Origin: Mantis religiosa
Taxonomy: Eukaryota; Arthropoda; Insecta; Mantodea; Mantidae
Assembly (NCBI GenBank): GCA_030765055.1
Contig: CM060955.1
Span: 153,155,469-153,219,468 of the forward strand
Direction: 5' to 3'
Length of the DNA stretch: 64,000 bases
Part shown: one piece after another, positions 21,879 through 32,653 of the stretch
Layout: every line of letters begins with the position of its first letter
Numbering within the stretch: position 1 is the first letter of the stretch
The notes under the pieces: generated by a model
Databases searched by the model: none
The model's input: the letters and a program-made list of their open reading frames with translations, nothing else
What the model was told of the DNA's origin: nothing
Made by a program: the position numbers and the translations under genes

Positions 21879-22545
21879 CAAGGGCTGTTCAAAAAACAAT
21901 GCTCATATTTTTTTACGGTCATATTTTTTCGCACTGAAAGTCAATCTTATTACATTCTGTTAGCTTGATGTGAAACAAACACGCCGTAGTAGTTTCATTG
22001 TTGGTACTCCTGCTTTCCGCTTGTGACAACGAGGCAAGTTCAGACATGTTCAGTATCGCCTACCGCTGCAATGGAGGTAACATGCAGTTAAAGTTGATAT
22101 TAGAGGAAGATCCGGAGTTTCTTTCCAACGTAATCACTGCTGATAAAACTTGACTACATCATTTTGATCCTGAGAGTAATCAGCAAAGTTCAGTGTGGAA
22201 ATCTTCATCACCAACCCCCCAAAAAGCAAAAGTGGCTGCTTCTGCTGGGAAATTTATGGTCATCTCATTCTTTGATATTCATGGAATGGTTTATCAGCAT
22301 GTTGATCCTACACACACATCATCAGGGATGTCCTGAAAACATTGCAAGTACATATCAGGCGCAAAAGACCACATTTTCGTGAAGCAGGCTGGATGCTGCA
22401 CCATGATAATGCAGGGCCGCATACTGCCAATGTTGTTTCTGAATATCTTGCAAAAATCAACGTGAAGTGCATCCCTTACCCTCCCTATAGTCCGGATTTA
22501 GCCTCATGTGAGTTTTTTCTATTCCCGAACTTGATGAAACACATT
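21879..22545 (+). mobile_element. Internally deleted mariner-like element, 3'-truncated (MLE-c)
   Basis: It starts with 'caagggctgttcaa' right after TA at 21877-21878 and shares the full leader with MLE-a and MLE-b. It carries the same internal deletion at 'gaggtaacatgcagttaa'. Transposase similarity ends near 22545, after LFPNLMK, so the 3' terminal repeat is missing. Confidence 0.88.
22082..22545 (+). pseudogene. Mariner transposase remnant (MLE-c)
   Basis: From the ATG at 22082 the frame gives MQLKLILEEDPEFLSNVITA, then DKT where the family has DE(T/I), followed by a stop. LHHFDPESNQQSSVW follows in the same region, and the rest is spread over two frames. The final block reads HHDNAGPH, where family members have DNARPH, and YSPDLASCE, where the third catalytic D has become E. 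Stops, frameshift and changed residues make it inactive. Confidence 0.85.
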
Positions 22546-23229
22546 TATTGCATTTTGCAATAGTTAAATAACGATTTTCATACCTCAAATTAACTTAATT
22601 TTGCTTAAATTTTATTGCTACTTTTATTAAAAATATAATTTTCAAGTTTAATCATAACAGTATCTTAATTACTCTCCCAGCCCACCCTAACGGATTTTAG
22701 ATTATTTTACAAGTGTGAAATCAGTTTTATTGTGATTAAAATATTGTAATTCACAAATAATTTTTGTAATTATAATTTTGTCACACGTAGATTTTTCCAA
22801 TAGCAGACATAATAAATAATGTCAAACACCATTTTTATGTTTTCTACCTTGAAAAACGCTTTTACAAACTCAAAGATTAAAAAATTTTGTTCTGTTTGTT
22901 CATTGATTTCAGGTTGAAATTGTGATGATGTAATCTTTTTGTGTTATGGATTAAGATTATTAATACATAGTTTTTTTTCAGGATTTTTTCAGTTTTTTCC
23001 GGGTCTACAACAATATTTGTAAATCTATCAGTTATTTATATTTATTCGTTTGTGTCAATGTCTTTCTGTTATCAGGTTATATGTCGTGTCAGTGTTCTTA
23101 GGTGACAGGGGCTGCTTCATCGCGGACACACGCAAACCATGAATGCCAAATGCATTAAAAAAGATCTGCAAGATTTCGGACAAACACTTAAACACGTCCG
23201 TACATGCAGAAGAATTTTATATTTCACTG
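22546..23229. other. Unassigned AT-rich sequence
   Basis: No feature recognised between the truncated mariner and the next LINE. Confidence 0.4.
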
Positions 23230-23254
23230 CTGCTCATTTGTTTAACATAGTAAG

Positions 23255-24665
23255 AAAACCAAAGAAGCACTCATAAAAACTAAAAATACAAAAGCAACGG
23301 GCCAAGATGGATTGAACGCAGATTTATTTAAATATGGGGGTTATTGCTAAAGCACCGACTGCTACATTTCTATAATATGTGCTGGAAAAAGCAATGTATC
23401 CCAGAAGATTGGCTTATAGCCCAAACCATCTCTATCTTTAAGAGACGGAAACGAAATGACTGTAGCAATTACAGAGGAATATGTTTACTGGATACGGCCT
23501 ATAAAATATTTGCTAAAATAATAAACAAAAGGTTGCAGAATATAGCTGAGTATCTCCTCTCGGAAGAACAAAGTGGATTTAAAAGAGGCAGATCCTGTGT
23601 AGATAACATTTTTATTGTTAAACAACTAATTGAAAAACATAGGGAGTTTAATAAAGAAACGCATATGGCGTTTATTGACTTTGAAAAAGCCTTCGATAGG
23701 GTAAACCGATGAAAAATGTGGCAAATATTGGAAGAACGGGGATACCCACAACAATTAGTAAAAATGATACAATGCTTCTACTTCCAAACAAAAATAAATG
23801 TGAGGAACAATGGTAAAATTTCTAGAAAAAGGTTCTTACTAATCAGGGTGTCAGACAAGGGTGTACTTTACGACCTACACTTTTTAGTATTTATATTGAC
23901 GACCTAGTGTGCAAATGGAAGCAGCTAGTGAATGTAGGTTTTAAAATTTCAAATAAAAACTTTTTAAATATTTTATTGTTTGCTGACGACTAAGTTATTA
24001 TACAAAATAGCGAGTCTGCCCTGCAAAAATCTATTATTAAACTTAGTGAACTTTGTAAGCAATATAACATGAAAATTTCTTTTATAAAATCAAAGGTAAT
24101 GGCATTCATTGGGAAAGAGCCAATTAGAACAAAAATAGTTATACATAATCGTTGCGTTGAACAGGTAAGCCATTTTACCTACTTGGGAACTGATGTTAGT
24201 TATGACAAGGAATATGATGTCTACAATAAAATATGCAAATTTCAAAGAGTGTGTGGAACAATAAATAGAACATTTAGAAATAAAATCGTAAAGAAACAAA
24301 ATTAAAGTTCTACAAAGTTATGGCTGTACCTATACTGACATACGGAAGTGAGACTTGGACGTTAACTAAAAAACAACAGAGTAAATACAGGCTTCAGTAA
24401 TGAAATTCTTGAGAAGTGTGAAAGAATGCACGAAGAAGGACTTAATAAGAAATGAAAATATAAGAGAAAAGCTGGACATTTTTAGTATGAATGATAGGTT
24501 AAAAGATCTCAAACAAAAATGGAAGGAACATGTTGAAAGAATGCCAGATAATAGACTTACAAAAAAAAATATTACAGTATCATCCTAAAGGTAGGAGATC
24601 GGTGGGCAGACCCAGGAAACGATGGCTGGAGGACTTCGAAGGCGGAACAGGCACTTGATATCCTA
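23255..24665 (+). pseudogene. LINE reverse transcriptase region, decayed
   Basis: A long stretch of LINE ORF2 with RT blocks in order: TKNTKATGQDGLNADLFKY (about 23277), DWLIAQTISIFKRRKRNDCS, NYRGICLL, GFKRGRSCVDNIF, and MAFIDFEKAFDRVNR. A TGA stop follows at 23710, then WQILEERGYPQQLVKMIQ, with a frameshift near 23850-23900. LLFADD, the catalytic ADD, is followed by a stop near 23990. Later come FTYLGTDVSY and the C-terminal GRRSVGRPRKRWLEDF near 24590-24640. This order, including the VGRPR.RW.D end, is typical of insect RTE/Jockey-like LINEs. The endonuclease is not visible and the ORF cannot be translated intact. Confidence 0.88.
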
Positions 24666-25560
24666 TGCCATGAAGTGAAGAAGAAGAAAACCAAACTTCG
24701 GTACTGAAGTTGGGGTGCAATAAAATACCTGCTGTGATTACTGTAAGTAAGCAGTAAACAAAGAAAAGAGAAAATAATATAATGGTCTAAAGCAGCATCC
24801 CGAAAATCCCGGTACATCTGTTTTCTCTGCATAAATGAGAATATAAGAACACTGTACTCTGTTCTGGATGTAATTTTTTAAGCTTAATTAGTGTTATTGA
24901 TTTCCTCTCACAAGCATATATGTCAAATGACTTCTCTATCGCTGTAAGTGACACATTTAATGGGAAGGGGAACACGTGATTATTAATAATTAATTAGCTA
25001 TCACTTCCAGAGCTTTTAAGATAATGTAACGAATCTTGACACAAACATCTGAAACACACTTGTTCATTAATTGTAGAAGTATAAAACGTTTTCATGGCAG
25101 GTTAACACCGTCAATACAAAACAAAACACATCTCATGTGTGCCTCACATGACCTTTTCTAATCATCGTTGTAGAAATGGTTCTTAAAAGTGTTTATCCTT
25201 ACATCACCGAGCAGGATGGCTCAGGAAGCTTCGTCTATGGCCCAAATTCGGGAGGTCCGGATTGGACCTACATCATTCATGGGGTTTTGAGTGCTTTCCC
25301 GGGTCGCTAAGCGAATGCTCGGTAGCTTAATTACATCCCTAGAATTTCTTGTCTCTCCATTTCAACTCTAGTATTATTTTACATCACCTCTCAGCAAGTG
25401 GTGCCCTTGGAAGTGTCGGCGGGTATCTCGACGGTGCAAATTCTCTTAGTAAAACTTCCTTCTCCGGTAAGACGGTCTCTGGTATACGAACCCGGTCTGG
25501 TTGGGCCGTTTTTGGAGCACAGTATGGTGGAATGCTGGTTGCACTGGTCTGACGGCGAGT
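24666..25560. other. Unassigned sequence
   Basis: About 900 bp with short overlapping frames in three phases around 25349-25632 and no motif I recognise. Confidence 0.4.
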
Positions 25561-25805
25561 TTTCAACTGGTAAACTGTAGGACCCTGCCCTGATGAGGAT
25601 TTGGATATAAGGGCGCTCAACTGCTTGGTCATCAGCGTCCTTACAAAAGCTATTTCATGGCAATAGCCATATACAAATTATTAAAAATTTAAAACAACTT
25701 ATCAAAACAAAATGACTATAAAATAAATAAGCACAAATGGGTAAAAACAATTAAAACCTATAAGTACCAATAAAATTATAAAACGGCATAAAAAATACCA
25801 CTATT

Positions 25806-27205
25806 GTATATCAACTTCATGACAAGAGCTACCTGCCCAGAGGTAGTCGAACCAATTTGTTCCGTTTCTTTGGGGCAGGGCTAACACTTTATAAACAGAT
25901 TTTTCCTGCCTTTTCCTCACTGTCGTTTGGGCAGTGAGGACAGGATCCACCCACTCCACATCTTCAATGAAGGAGGACGGTTTCGAATCCAGTCTCTCGA
26001 CAGGATCGGAAACTGCGACCGGCGAAGATGAAAGTCGCCGATCGGCATCCTCTCCAGATGATTCCTCAGATGTTGTTAGCGGCTTTTCCGCTGGCTAGCT
26101 CTCCTTTCACTGGTCTTACTCTTTTTCTTGAGGAAGTCCGTTCTGTCATACGAGGTCTTAAACTTCCTTGGCGATACATTATATACTACCGATTCACATA
26201 TTCTTGAAGTGGATGCATTCGGCGTTGACTTGGCTGAATCCACTGGACTTGGTCGGGACACTCACTCTTGTTCGTACTGGAGTTTGTTGCTTTGGCTGTG
26301 ATCTTGGTGTAATTGATCTTTCAGATATTACTTCCCCGTTTATTTCGCTGGTTTGCGATGCGATTTCACGTCTAGGTACCAGCTTAGCTGCAACTGCACT
26401 ATAAGTAACGGTCCTAGGTACAGAAGGCAGACGAATTTGAAAGTTTCCGGGCTTCCACGAAGGACACCCTCTCTCTCTTACCCGGATCTCAATACCACTT
26501 TTGTATATCAACTTGCCATGACAAGAGCTACCTGCCCAGAGATGGTCGAACCAATTTGTTCCGTTTCTTTGGGACAGGGCTAGAACTTTCAGCAGGTTTT
26601 TCCTGCCTTTTCCTCACTGTCGTTTGGGCAGTGAGGACAGGATCCACCCGCTCCACATCCTCAATGGAGGAGGACGGTTTCGAATCCATTCTCTCGACAG
26701 GATCGGAAACTACGACCGGCAAAGATGAAAGTCGCCGATCGGCGTGCTCTCCAGATGATTCCCCAGATGTTGTTGACGTAGATGTTCGCGGACTTTAGCG
26801 CTGGCTAGCTCTTCTTTCACTGGTCTTACTATTTTTCTTGAGGAAGTCCGTTCTGTCATAAGAGGTCTTAAATTTCCTTGGCGATATATTATATACTACC
26901 GGTTCACATGTTCTTGAAGTGGATGCTTTCGGCGGTGACTTGGCTGAATCCTTCTTCTTAGGACTGGACTTGGTCGGCGCGCTCACTCTTGTTCGTGCTG
27001 GTGTTTGTTGCTTTGGCTGTGATCTTGGTGTAATTGATCTTTCGGATATTACTTCCCCGTTTATTTCGCTGGTTTGTGTTGCGATTTCACGTCTAGGTAC
27101 CAGCTTAGCTGCAACTGCACTTTAAAAAACGGTCCTAGGTACAGAAGGCTGACGAATTCGAAAGTTTCCGGGCTTCCACGAAGGACACCCTCTCTCTCTT
27201 ACCCG
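25806..27205 (-). repeat. Tandem duplication (~700 bp) of the ORF1 C-terminal region
   Basis: The segment 25806-26498 is repeated at 26499-27205, with an offset of 699 bp at one end and about 715 at the other. For example 'acaagagctacctgcccaga' occurs at about 25822 and 26521. Both copies carry the same protein pattern (TSEINGEVISERSITPRSQP and FKTSYDRTDFLKK). Divergence is a few percent plus small indels, so the duplication is not brand new. Confidence 0.9.
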
Positions 27206-27939
27206 GGTCTCTTGTATCGCCCTCTCCTCCATAAAACGGGGACATTCTCTGGAGTTTGCTGAGTGATTACCACTGCAGTTAATACACTTTGCGGGTGAAG
27301 TGCATCCATTGTCATGATTGACTTCCCCACAGTCAATGCAAGTGGCAACTTCATTACAAGAATCACTTGTGTGGCCAAAGCGCTGGCGTTTATAACACCT
27401 CAGTGGATTAGGTATATACTGCCTCACTTCAGTAGCTTCATACCCTGCCTTGATCCTTTTTGGGAGTTCTACCCGATCAAAGGTAAGAAACAGGGTACGA
27501 GTGGGCACTGGTTCACCTCGTTCTTTGCGGTGAACTTGATATACATTAGTCACACTTTGTTCTGCCAAGTTTTGCTGAATCTCCTCATTGGACATACCAT
27601 CCAATGCGCTGGTGCGCACAGCCACACGCGAGGAGTTCAGGGTCCTATGCAATTAAACGGGCACCGGATAGCTCGCTAGCATATTGGCTTTCAAAATTTT
27701 AGCGGCCTGTGTCGAAGAAAGTGCTTCGACCAGGAGTGTGTGCCATTGCGAGATCTAGTACATGCCTTCACAGAAACAGCAATACTATCTAAGACCTTCT
27801 GAATAACGAACGGGTTCACGGTACTACACTTCCAACCTTCCTCTGTTCTATAAATAACTAAGTAGCGAGGACCACAAGACTCGACTACTTCTTTTCCACT
27901 TTTGTTAAAAATTCTGTTAGTATTATTAAGTTTTGCCAT
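25806..27939 (-). pseudogene. Gag-like ORF1 of a Jockey-type LINE, zinc knuckles, disrupted
   Basis: ORF1 proteins of this type bind the element RNA. From the ATG at 27939 it reads MAKLNNTNRIFNKSGKEVVE. A frameshift occurs near 27730. The frame then runs from about 27700 to 27122, including VPTRTLFLTFDRVELPKRIK and three zinc-knuckle-like motifs near 27390-27230: CYKRQRFGHTSDSC (the second Cys is Arg), CIDCGEVNHDNGC and CINCSGNHSANSREC. A stop at 27122 replaces a Tyr codon present in the duplicated copy (RTVTYSAV versus RTVF-stop). Past it the Ser/Lys/Pro-rich C-terminus occurs twice. It is a decayed copy. An upstream in-frame start at 28056 is possible but less likely. Confidence 0.8.
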
Positions 27940-28510
27940 AGTAAATGGATTAGGATTGATCCCCCAGTGTTCCCCGCCCAACACGGAGTCCAACAAGGGG
28001 TCATCCCACTGGGATGACAGGGCTACACAGGGGATACAGCGAGCTCGCCGTCCCACTCACCCTGGAATTCGATACAATACCTAGTCCTGGCCGATTGATT
28101 AGGGGTGGGTTAGTCCCTAACCTCCCGTTTAGGCGAAGCAGAAACCAAAGTAGTGTATTAGAAATACGCACTCTCCCCGAATTCAGAAGAGCACTGGTAC
28201 GAGCTCAGATGCGCATCCCTCAACCACCAGGACAAACCTTTCCACCGACACGGGTCTCCACGCACGGCCTACACGTGTGAGGGCGTGTTGACTGTCTCCC
28301 TCAACCACGAGGAGGAGCCCACACGAGGTAGACTGTTGGCTCGGGACCCCAGGATCGTCAATTCCCGTACCTACCGCAGTAGGCCCCTGGGGAACCCTGC
28401 CCTCTGCACTGTTGCACCTCCTTGGTACGGCCGCCCTCTGTCTCTCTGTGTCCTGTCTAGTCCTTATAGCTACAACGGTAACAGGACAATACAGTGTCCT
28501 TAAGCAATAA
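27940..28510 (-). other. GC-richer region, possible LINE 5' UTR
   Basis: About 570 bp upstream of the ORF1 start is noticeably richer in G+C than its surroundings and has no gene. Its position fits an internal-promoter 5' UTR of the LINE, but I recognise no specific promoter motif. Confidence 0.3.
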
Positions 28511-29027
28511 TAAAATATTTTAAGTTAGGTACAAAATAGGAATGAACATAAGGTGGAGATAGGCGTGGCTAATCTATCGCTACTAGCCAGTGCGGTGCAT
28601 GCAACGTTGTACAGTTAAGCATGCATACTGGCTCACTTTGCCGAACCATATGACTAATTTCCCTGCGCACTCTAAAGATATTAATTACAGAATTATGTGG
28701 CTTTTCCCATGTTACAGAGCTATTTTTTTCTAAGTATGACTGCCCACACCCCATGATTGTAGCACATCTGGTTTCAGGGATATAGAAAGATAAGGCGCCT
28801 GACTAGAAAGAAAAGAATAATTAACTGTCAGTGAAGAGAAGTACACACGTGCTATGCTGCAATTGCATTTTGTACCCTGCATTCAGTTAAGTGGTTATCA
28901 TTTAACAGTGCACACGTGTTTTCCAAAGTTAGTAAATATATGGCTCAGCAAGCCTAGTACTGGTGCACCTAGTAACAACTGCGAAACAACTCATAAGATT
29001 TTACATAAGTAGGCTAGAGATCTTCTT
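28511..29027. other. Unassigned sequence
   Basis: No feature recognised. Confidence 0.4.
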
Positions 29028-29309
29028 GTGTATTCCTTTTTCAAACAGTTGTCAATTAAAGACATTTTCGAAAGTACAAATTTCGCTCAGAGTCTAGAAT
29101 TAATGTTGCAAGCTTGTCACGTGAGTGCTCATCCTTTGACGAACATTTTTAAAGAAGGCATACAGTTGACCAAATTAGGAGACCCTTGCATATTTAGATC
29201 TCCAGGGAAACATCGAGCAGCTAAAATAGGGGCTACCAACCTAGACAATTTTCAAAAGTGTGTTTTACGTAGAAAATTGTATGATTTATATGACAAGAGT
29301 GAATATTAA
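29028..29309 (+). pseudogene. Probable IS630/Tc1-group transposase N-terminal fragment
   Basis: A 93-codon frame. The second half, PCIFRSPGKHRAAKIGATNL then DNFQKCVLRRKLYDLYDKSE, matches the block order of the frame at 56032-56365 (KVDNFTCVLIRREIYRFYAK). It also fits the N-terminal DNA-binding part of a family of insect transposases with the pattern SPGK.R....DDF.K..LRR.VY.FY. The first half (MYSFFKQLSIKDIFESTNFA) is not recognised. The frame stops before the catalytic domain, so it is a fragment. An unrelated host origin cannot be excluded. Confidence 0.45.
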
Positions 29310-29539
29310 ACTACCAAAAGCTGACCAATTTAATGAGGGGTAAAATATAATATACCGATTCTCTATTTCTATGCATATTATTCTGAAATATCTTGGGCTC
29401 AAATATAGGAGACCCAATGATGGTCACAAATGTCCGCTTGAAAGAAGCGATGTTGTTGCTGCAAGACAAATTTCTGAGCATAATGCACAACATTTAATAG
29501 TGTATGCCAGGTAAAGGTCCTCTCAGACGTATCCGAATC

Positions 29540-30467
29540 ATTTGAAACCACCAAAGGATGAAGACAAGGAGACGCTCTCTCATGCTTATTATTTAATCTA
29601 GCATCGGAGAAAGTTGTTAGAGAAGCTGGCATCCAAACAAGAGGTACAATATTTAATAAGTCCACACAATTACTGACATATGCAGAGTATATAGATACAA
29701 TCAGCAGAACAGGAAAGGACATGGTAAGGACATTTATAAACTTAGAACAGGCAACAACTAAGATGGGTCTAAAATAAATGAAGGGAAAACAAAGTATATG
29801 GTGACTAATGTCAAGAAGAAAATTAAAGAGCCTGAAAAAATATATCCATATTCTTAACTATAAATTTGAAAGAGTGAATAGATTCACATACCTTGTGAAT
29901 GAAAGTAATGACATGAAAGAGAAAATTAACAAAAGAATACGAAATGTCAATGGGGCATAGTTTAATCTAATAAAACACTTTAAATCAAAACTCTTAACAT
30001 ATAAAACAAAAATTATAATTTATAAAACATTAATAAAACCGGTGCTGATGTATGGGTGTGAAACATATGTCATTACAAAAGAGGATATGGAAAGACTGAA
30101 CATTTTTGAAAGGAAGATACTGAGAAAAATTTATGGCCCAATTAAGGAGCAAGGGGAATGGCGAATCGGATATAACGATGAATTATATAAAATATATAAA
30201 GACCCCAATATTGAAAAATCAATTAAAATAGCAAGGTTAAGATGGGCAGGGCATGTCCAAAGACTGGATGGAGAGGACATAATTATGAGAGTATTGGAGT
30301 GCAAACTGTATGGTGCAAGGAGAGTAGGGAGACAAAACTTGAGATGGATGGATGGACTATTGGAGATTGTGAAAAGGCTGGAAATAAAAAATTGGTGGAT
30401 GGTAGCCAGAAGAAGGAATGTCTGGAGGAGGATCCTGAGGGAAGCCGAGGCCCACACTGGGCTGTAG
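29540..30467 (+). pseudogene. LINE RT C-terminal half, decayed upstream, open downstream
   Basis: Upstream pieces (about 29560-29900) show RT blocks: GDALSCLLFNLASEKVVREA, then YAEYIDT where YADD(I/V) is expected, so the catalytic aspartates are lost. FERVNRFTYLVNES follows. From 30042 to 30467 a continuous 141-codon frame holds MLMYGCETYVITKEDMERLN, FERKILRKIYGPIKEQGEWR, IARLRWAGHVQRLDGED, and GRQNLRWMDG. This is the standard C-terminal region of insect RTE/Jockey-like ORF2 (YG.E.W, FERK.LR.I.GP, RW.GH..R, G...RW.D). It ends with a stop after EAEAHTGL. Likely the same family as 3039-3570. Confidence 0.85.
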
Positions 30468-30922
30468 TGCTAGAAATGATGAATGCACAACATTACTACA
30501 TGAGATTCATGGTGTAAAAATGCTTCATAAATACACATTTACATCTTCCGTATTTATTAGTATTTTAATGAAACAAAAATTGCTTTAAAGTGCATTAAAG
30601 GCAATATACAAGTATCACATCATTAAAATAGAAACTGCATTCACAAATCGTTGAATCGTCACTATTTTGTTTCCCTGTAGGAAACACCTTATTTCGTAGA
30701 ACTCATCTAATTTAAATCATTTTGTTTTGTGTGTCTATGAACGATAGCTATGTAAGCGAACTGTTCCCCAGTTCAAGGTTTTTAGGTTAATATTGTGCGA
30801 TAATCATTGTGTATGTTCTCACACATTCGCTGAAATATTACGCGCAATTCTCTGTCAGCATCTGTATCACTGTACATTTCAGCATCTGTATGATACTTGC
30901 TAGGTTGAGACAAAGTCATATA
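30468..30922. other. Unassigned AT-rich sequence
   Basis: No feature recognised; it ends at TA (30921-30922), the edge of the next mariner. Confidence 0.4.
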
Positions 30923-31079
30923 CGAGAGCTGTTCAATAAAGAATGATCACAATCCTTTTTGACAAAGTACCTTTACATATTCTCATAATTTTGACTGGTG
31001 GTCCTTCCCAAAATAGTCTCCCCTGAATGCGACGCACTTGTCCCAGCGTTTCTGTCAGTCTTCAAACACATGCTGGAAA

Positions 31080-31640
31080 CCATATTTGAGACATCCTTCT
31101 AAATCGCCTCCGCAGCCTTCACCACTGCTTCTTATGATGGATAATGCCTCCCACGAAGGTCTTTCTTCAAGTTAGGGAATAGAAAAAAGTCACATGCGGC
31201 TAAATCCGGACTTTAGGGAAGGTGAGGGATGCACTTCAAGTTGATTTTCGCAAGATATTCAGCAACAACATTGGAAGTATGCGACCCTGCATTATCATGG
31301 CGCAGCATTCAGCCTGCTTCACGGAAATGTGGTCTTTTGCACCTGATATGAACTTGCAATGTTTTCAGGACATCCCTGTAGTATTGTCCAGTTACTGATG
31401 TGTGTGTGTAGGTACAACATGCTGATAAACCATTCCATGAATATCAAAGAATAAGATGATCATAGCTTTCCCAGCAGAAGCAACCACTTTATCTTTTTGG
31501 GGGTCTGGTGATGGAGATTTCCACACTGAGCTTTGCTGGTTGCTCTCAGGATCAAAATAATGTAGCCAAGTTTCATCAGCAAGGATTATGTTTGAAAGAA
31601 TCTCCGGATGTTCCTCTAACATGAAATTTAACTGAATGTT
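31080..31640 (-). pseudogene. Mariner transposase remnant (MLE-d)
   Basis: Pieces in order on minus: MLEEHPEILSNIILADETWL then HYFDPESNQQSSVWKSP, holding the first catalytic D; a frameshift in the proline-rich stretch; VVASAGKAMIILFFDIHGMV; then a degenerate third block where the H.DNA motif is mutated. It lacks the HTH region through the shared deletion, and it has multiple lesions. Confidence 0.8.
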
Positions 31641-31699
31641 ACTCCTATTGCAGCGGTAGACGATACTGAACATGTCTGAACTTATCTGGTCCTCACAGG

Positions 31700-32130
31700 T
31701 GGAACTCTCACCAAGGCGGCCCGGGTTCGATCCCAGGTGACCGCAAAGTGAGATTAGTGGTGGACAACACGGTGCTGGGGAGGGTTTTCTCCGGGATCTC
31801 CGGTTTCCCCCACCATCACATTCCACCGGTTCTCCATCTTTATCTCATGTATCATCAGTGTCATCGCCTGCGGTGACGTATGTAGTAAAAGCGGGCGTTA
31901 AACACTACAGATTTCAGATTTCTCACCAAGGCGGCCCGGGTTCGATCCCAGGCGACCGCAATGTGAGATTTGTGATGGACAACATGGCGCTGGGGAGGGT
32001 TTTCTCCGGGATCTACGGTTTCCCCCGCCATCTCATTCCACCAGTGCTCCATGTTCATCTCATGTATCATCAGTGTCATCGCCTGCGGTGTCTGTAGTAA
32101 AAGCGGGCGTTAAACACTACACATTTCATT
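31700..32130 (+). mobile_element. Head-to-tail SINE dimer inserted in MLE-d
   Basis: Two copies of a ~214-bp SINE (31700-31920 and 31921-32130) lie in direct tandem. Each begins 'tctcaccaaggcggcccggg' followed by a good B box (GGTTCGATCCC), then 'gttttctccgggatct', and ends 'gcgggcgttaaacactaca'. The pair is flanked by TCACAGG at 31693-31699 and 32131-32137, a 7-bp duplication of mariner sequence, so both went in together or the second arose by unequal exchange. No convincing A box is visible at the 5' end. Confidence 0.85.
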
Positions 32131-32191
32131 TCACAGGCGGGAATCAGGAGTACCAACTACGGCGTGTTTGTTTCACATTAAGCTAACAGAT

Positions 32192-32460
32192 TAAGGTAAT
32201 TCGTGCATCCTCTCTCAGAATGGCAGCAGCGGTGTTGATGTTTTCTTTCGTAAGAGCTGTAACTGGAGCACCAGGTCCACGTTCCTTTGAAATTAATTTC
32301 TCCCCTCTTTAAACATTTTAAACCACCTTCCAACTGTACTGTAGGGAAGAACAGATTCTCCATAGGCCTGCTGTAACATTTTATAGGCCTCAACTGAAGA
32401 TTTGTTGAGACGAAAGCAGGTTTTCAAAGCCACATATTGTTCCTCGCATGTTACCTCCAT
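32192..32460 (-). pseudogene. Mariner transposase HTH region (MLE-e)
   Basis: MEVTCEEQYVALKTCFRLNK then SSVEAYKMLQQAYGESVLPY and GRWFKMFKEGRN form the first DNA-binding HTH of mariner. After a frameshift, sequence corresponding to AAILREDARITL is the start of the second HTH. It stops there. Comparison with MLE-b, MLE-c and MLE-d places their deletion right after the fifth codon (MEVTC). Confidence 0.85.
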
Positions 32461-32653
32461 TGCAGTGATAGGCGATACTGAACATGTCTGAACTTTCCTG
32501 GTTGTCACAGGCGGGAATCAGGAGTACCAAAAATAAAACTACTACGGCGTGTTTGTTTCACATTAAGCTAACAGAATATTATAAGATTGAAATTTAGTTC
32601 GAAAAATTATGACCGTATGAAACGTATGATCGTTCTGTATTGAACAGACCTCG
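32192..32653 (-). mobile_element. Mariner 5' fragment abutting MLE-d (MLE-e)
   Basis: The 5' terminal repeat (minus: 'cgaggtctgttcaatacag') starts at 32653. It leads through the family leader to an ATG at 32460 and the HTH region. Sequence ends at 32192, inside the second HTH, and abuts MLE-d in the same orientation. This copy retains what the deleted copies lack. Confidence 0.85.

Larger units (their letters stand above)
25585..27939 (-). mobile_element. LINE ORF1 joined to a 3' UTR, ORF2 absent
   Basis: Minus-strand element: a gag-like ORF1 beginning with the ATG at 27939 is followed, after a tandemly duplicated C-terminal part, directly by a LINE-type 3' UTR at 25585-25805. The 3' UTR resembles that at 595-745. 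No RT or endonuclease lies between. This resembles a 'half-LINE' arrangement, or simply a large internal deletion of this copy. Confidence 0.65.
30923..32191 (-). mobile_element. Internally deleted mariner with SINE dimer inside (MLE-d)
   Basis: The 3' end 'cgagagctgttcaataaag' follows TA at 30921. Transposase remnants run on minus to about 31635, including YSPDFS-type and DETWLHYFDPESNQQSSVW blocks. The same internal deletion as in MLE-b and MLE-c is present, in slightly mutated form ('gagtaacattcagttaa' on minus). The leader is interrupted by two SINEs at 31700-32130 and resumes at 'acaggcgggaatcagg'. It stops at 32191, where MLE-e abuts, so its own 5' terminal repeat is missing. Confidence 0.85.
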
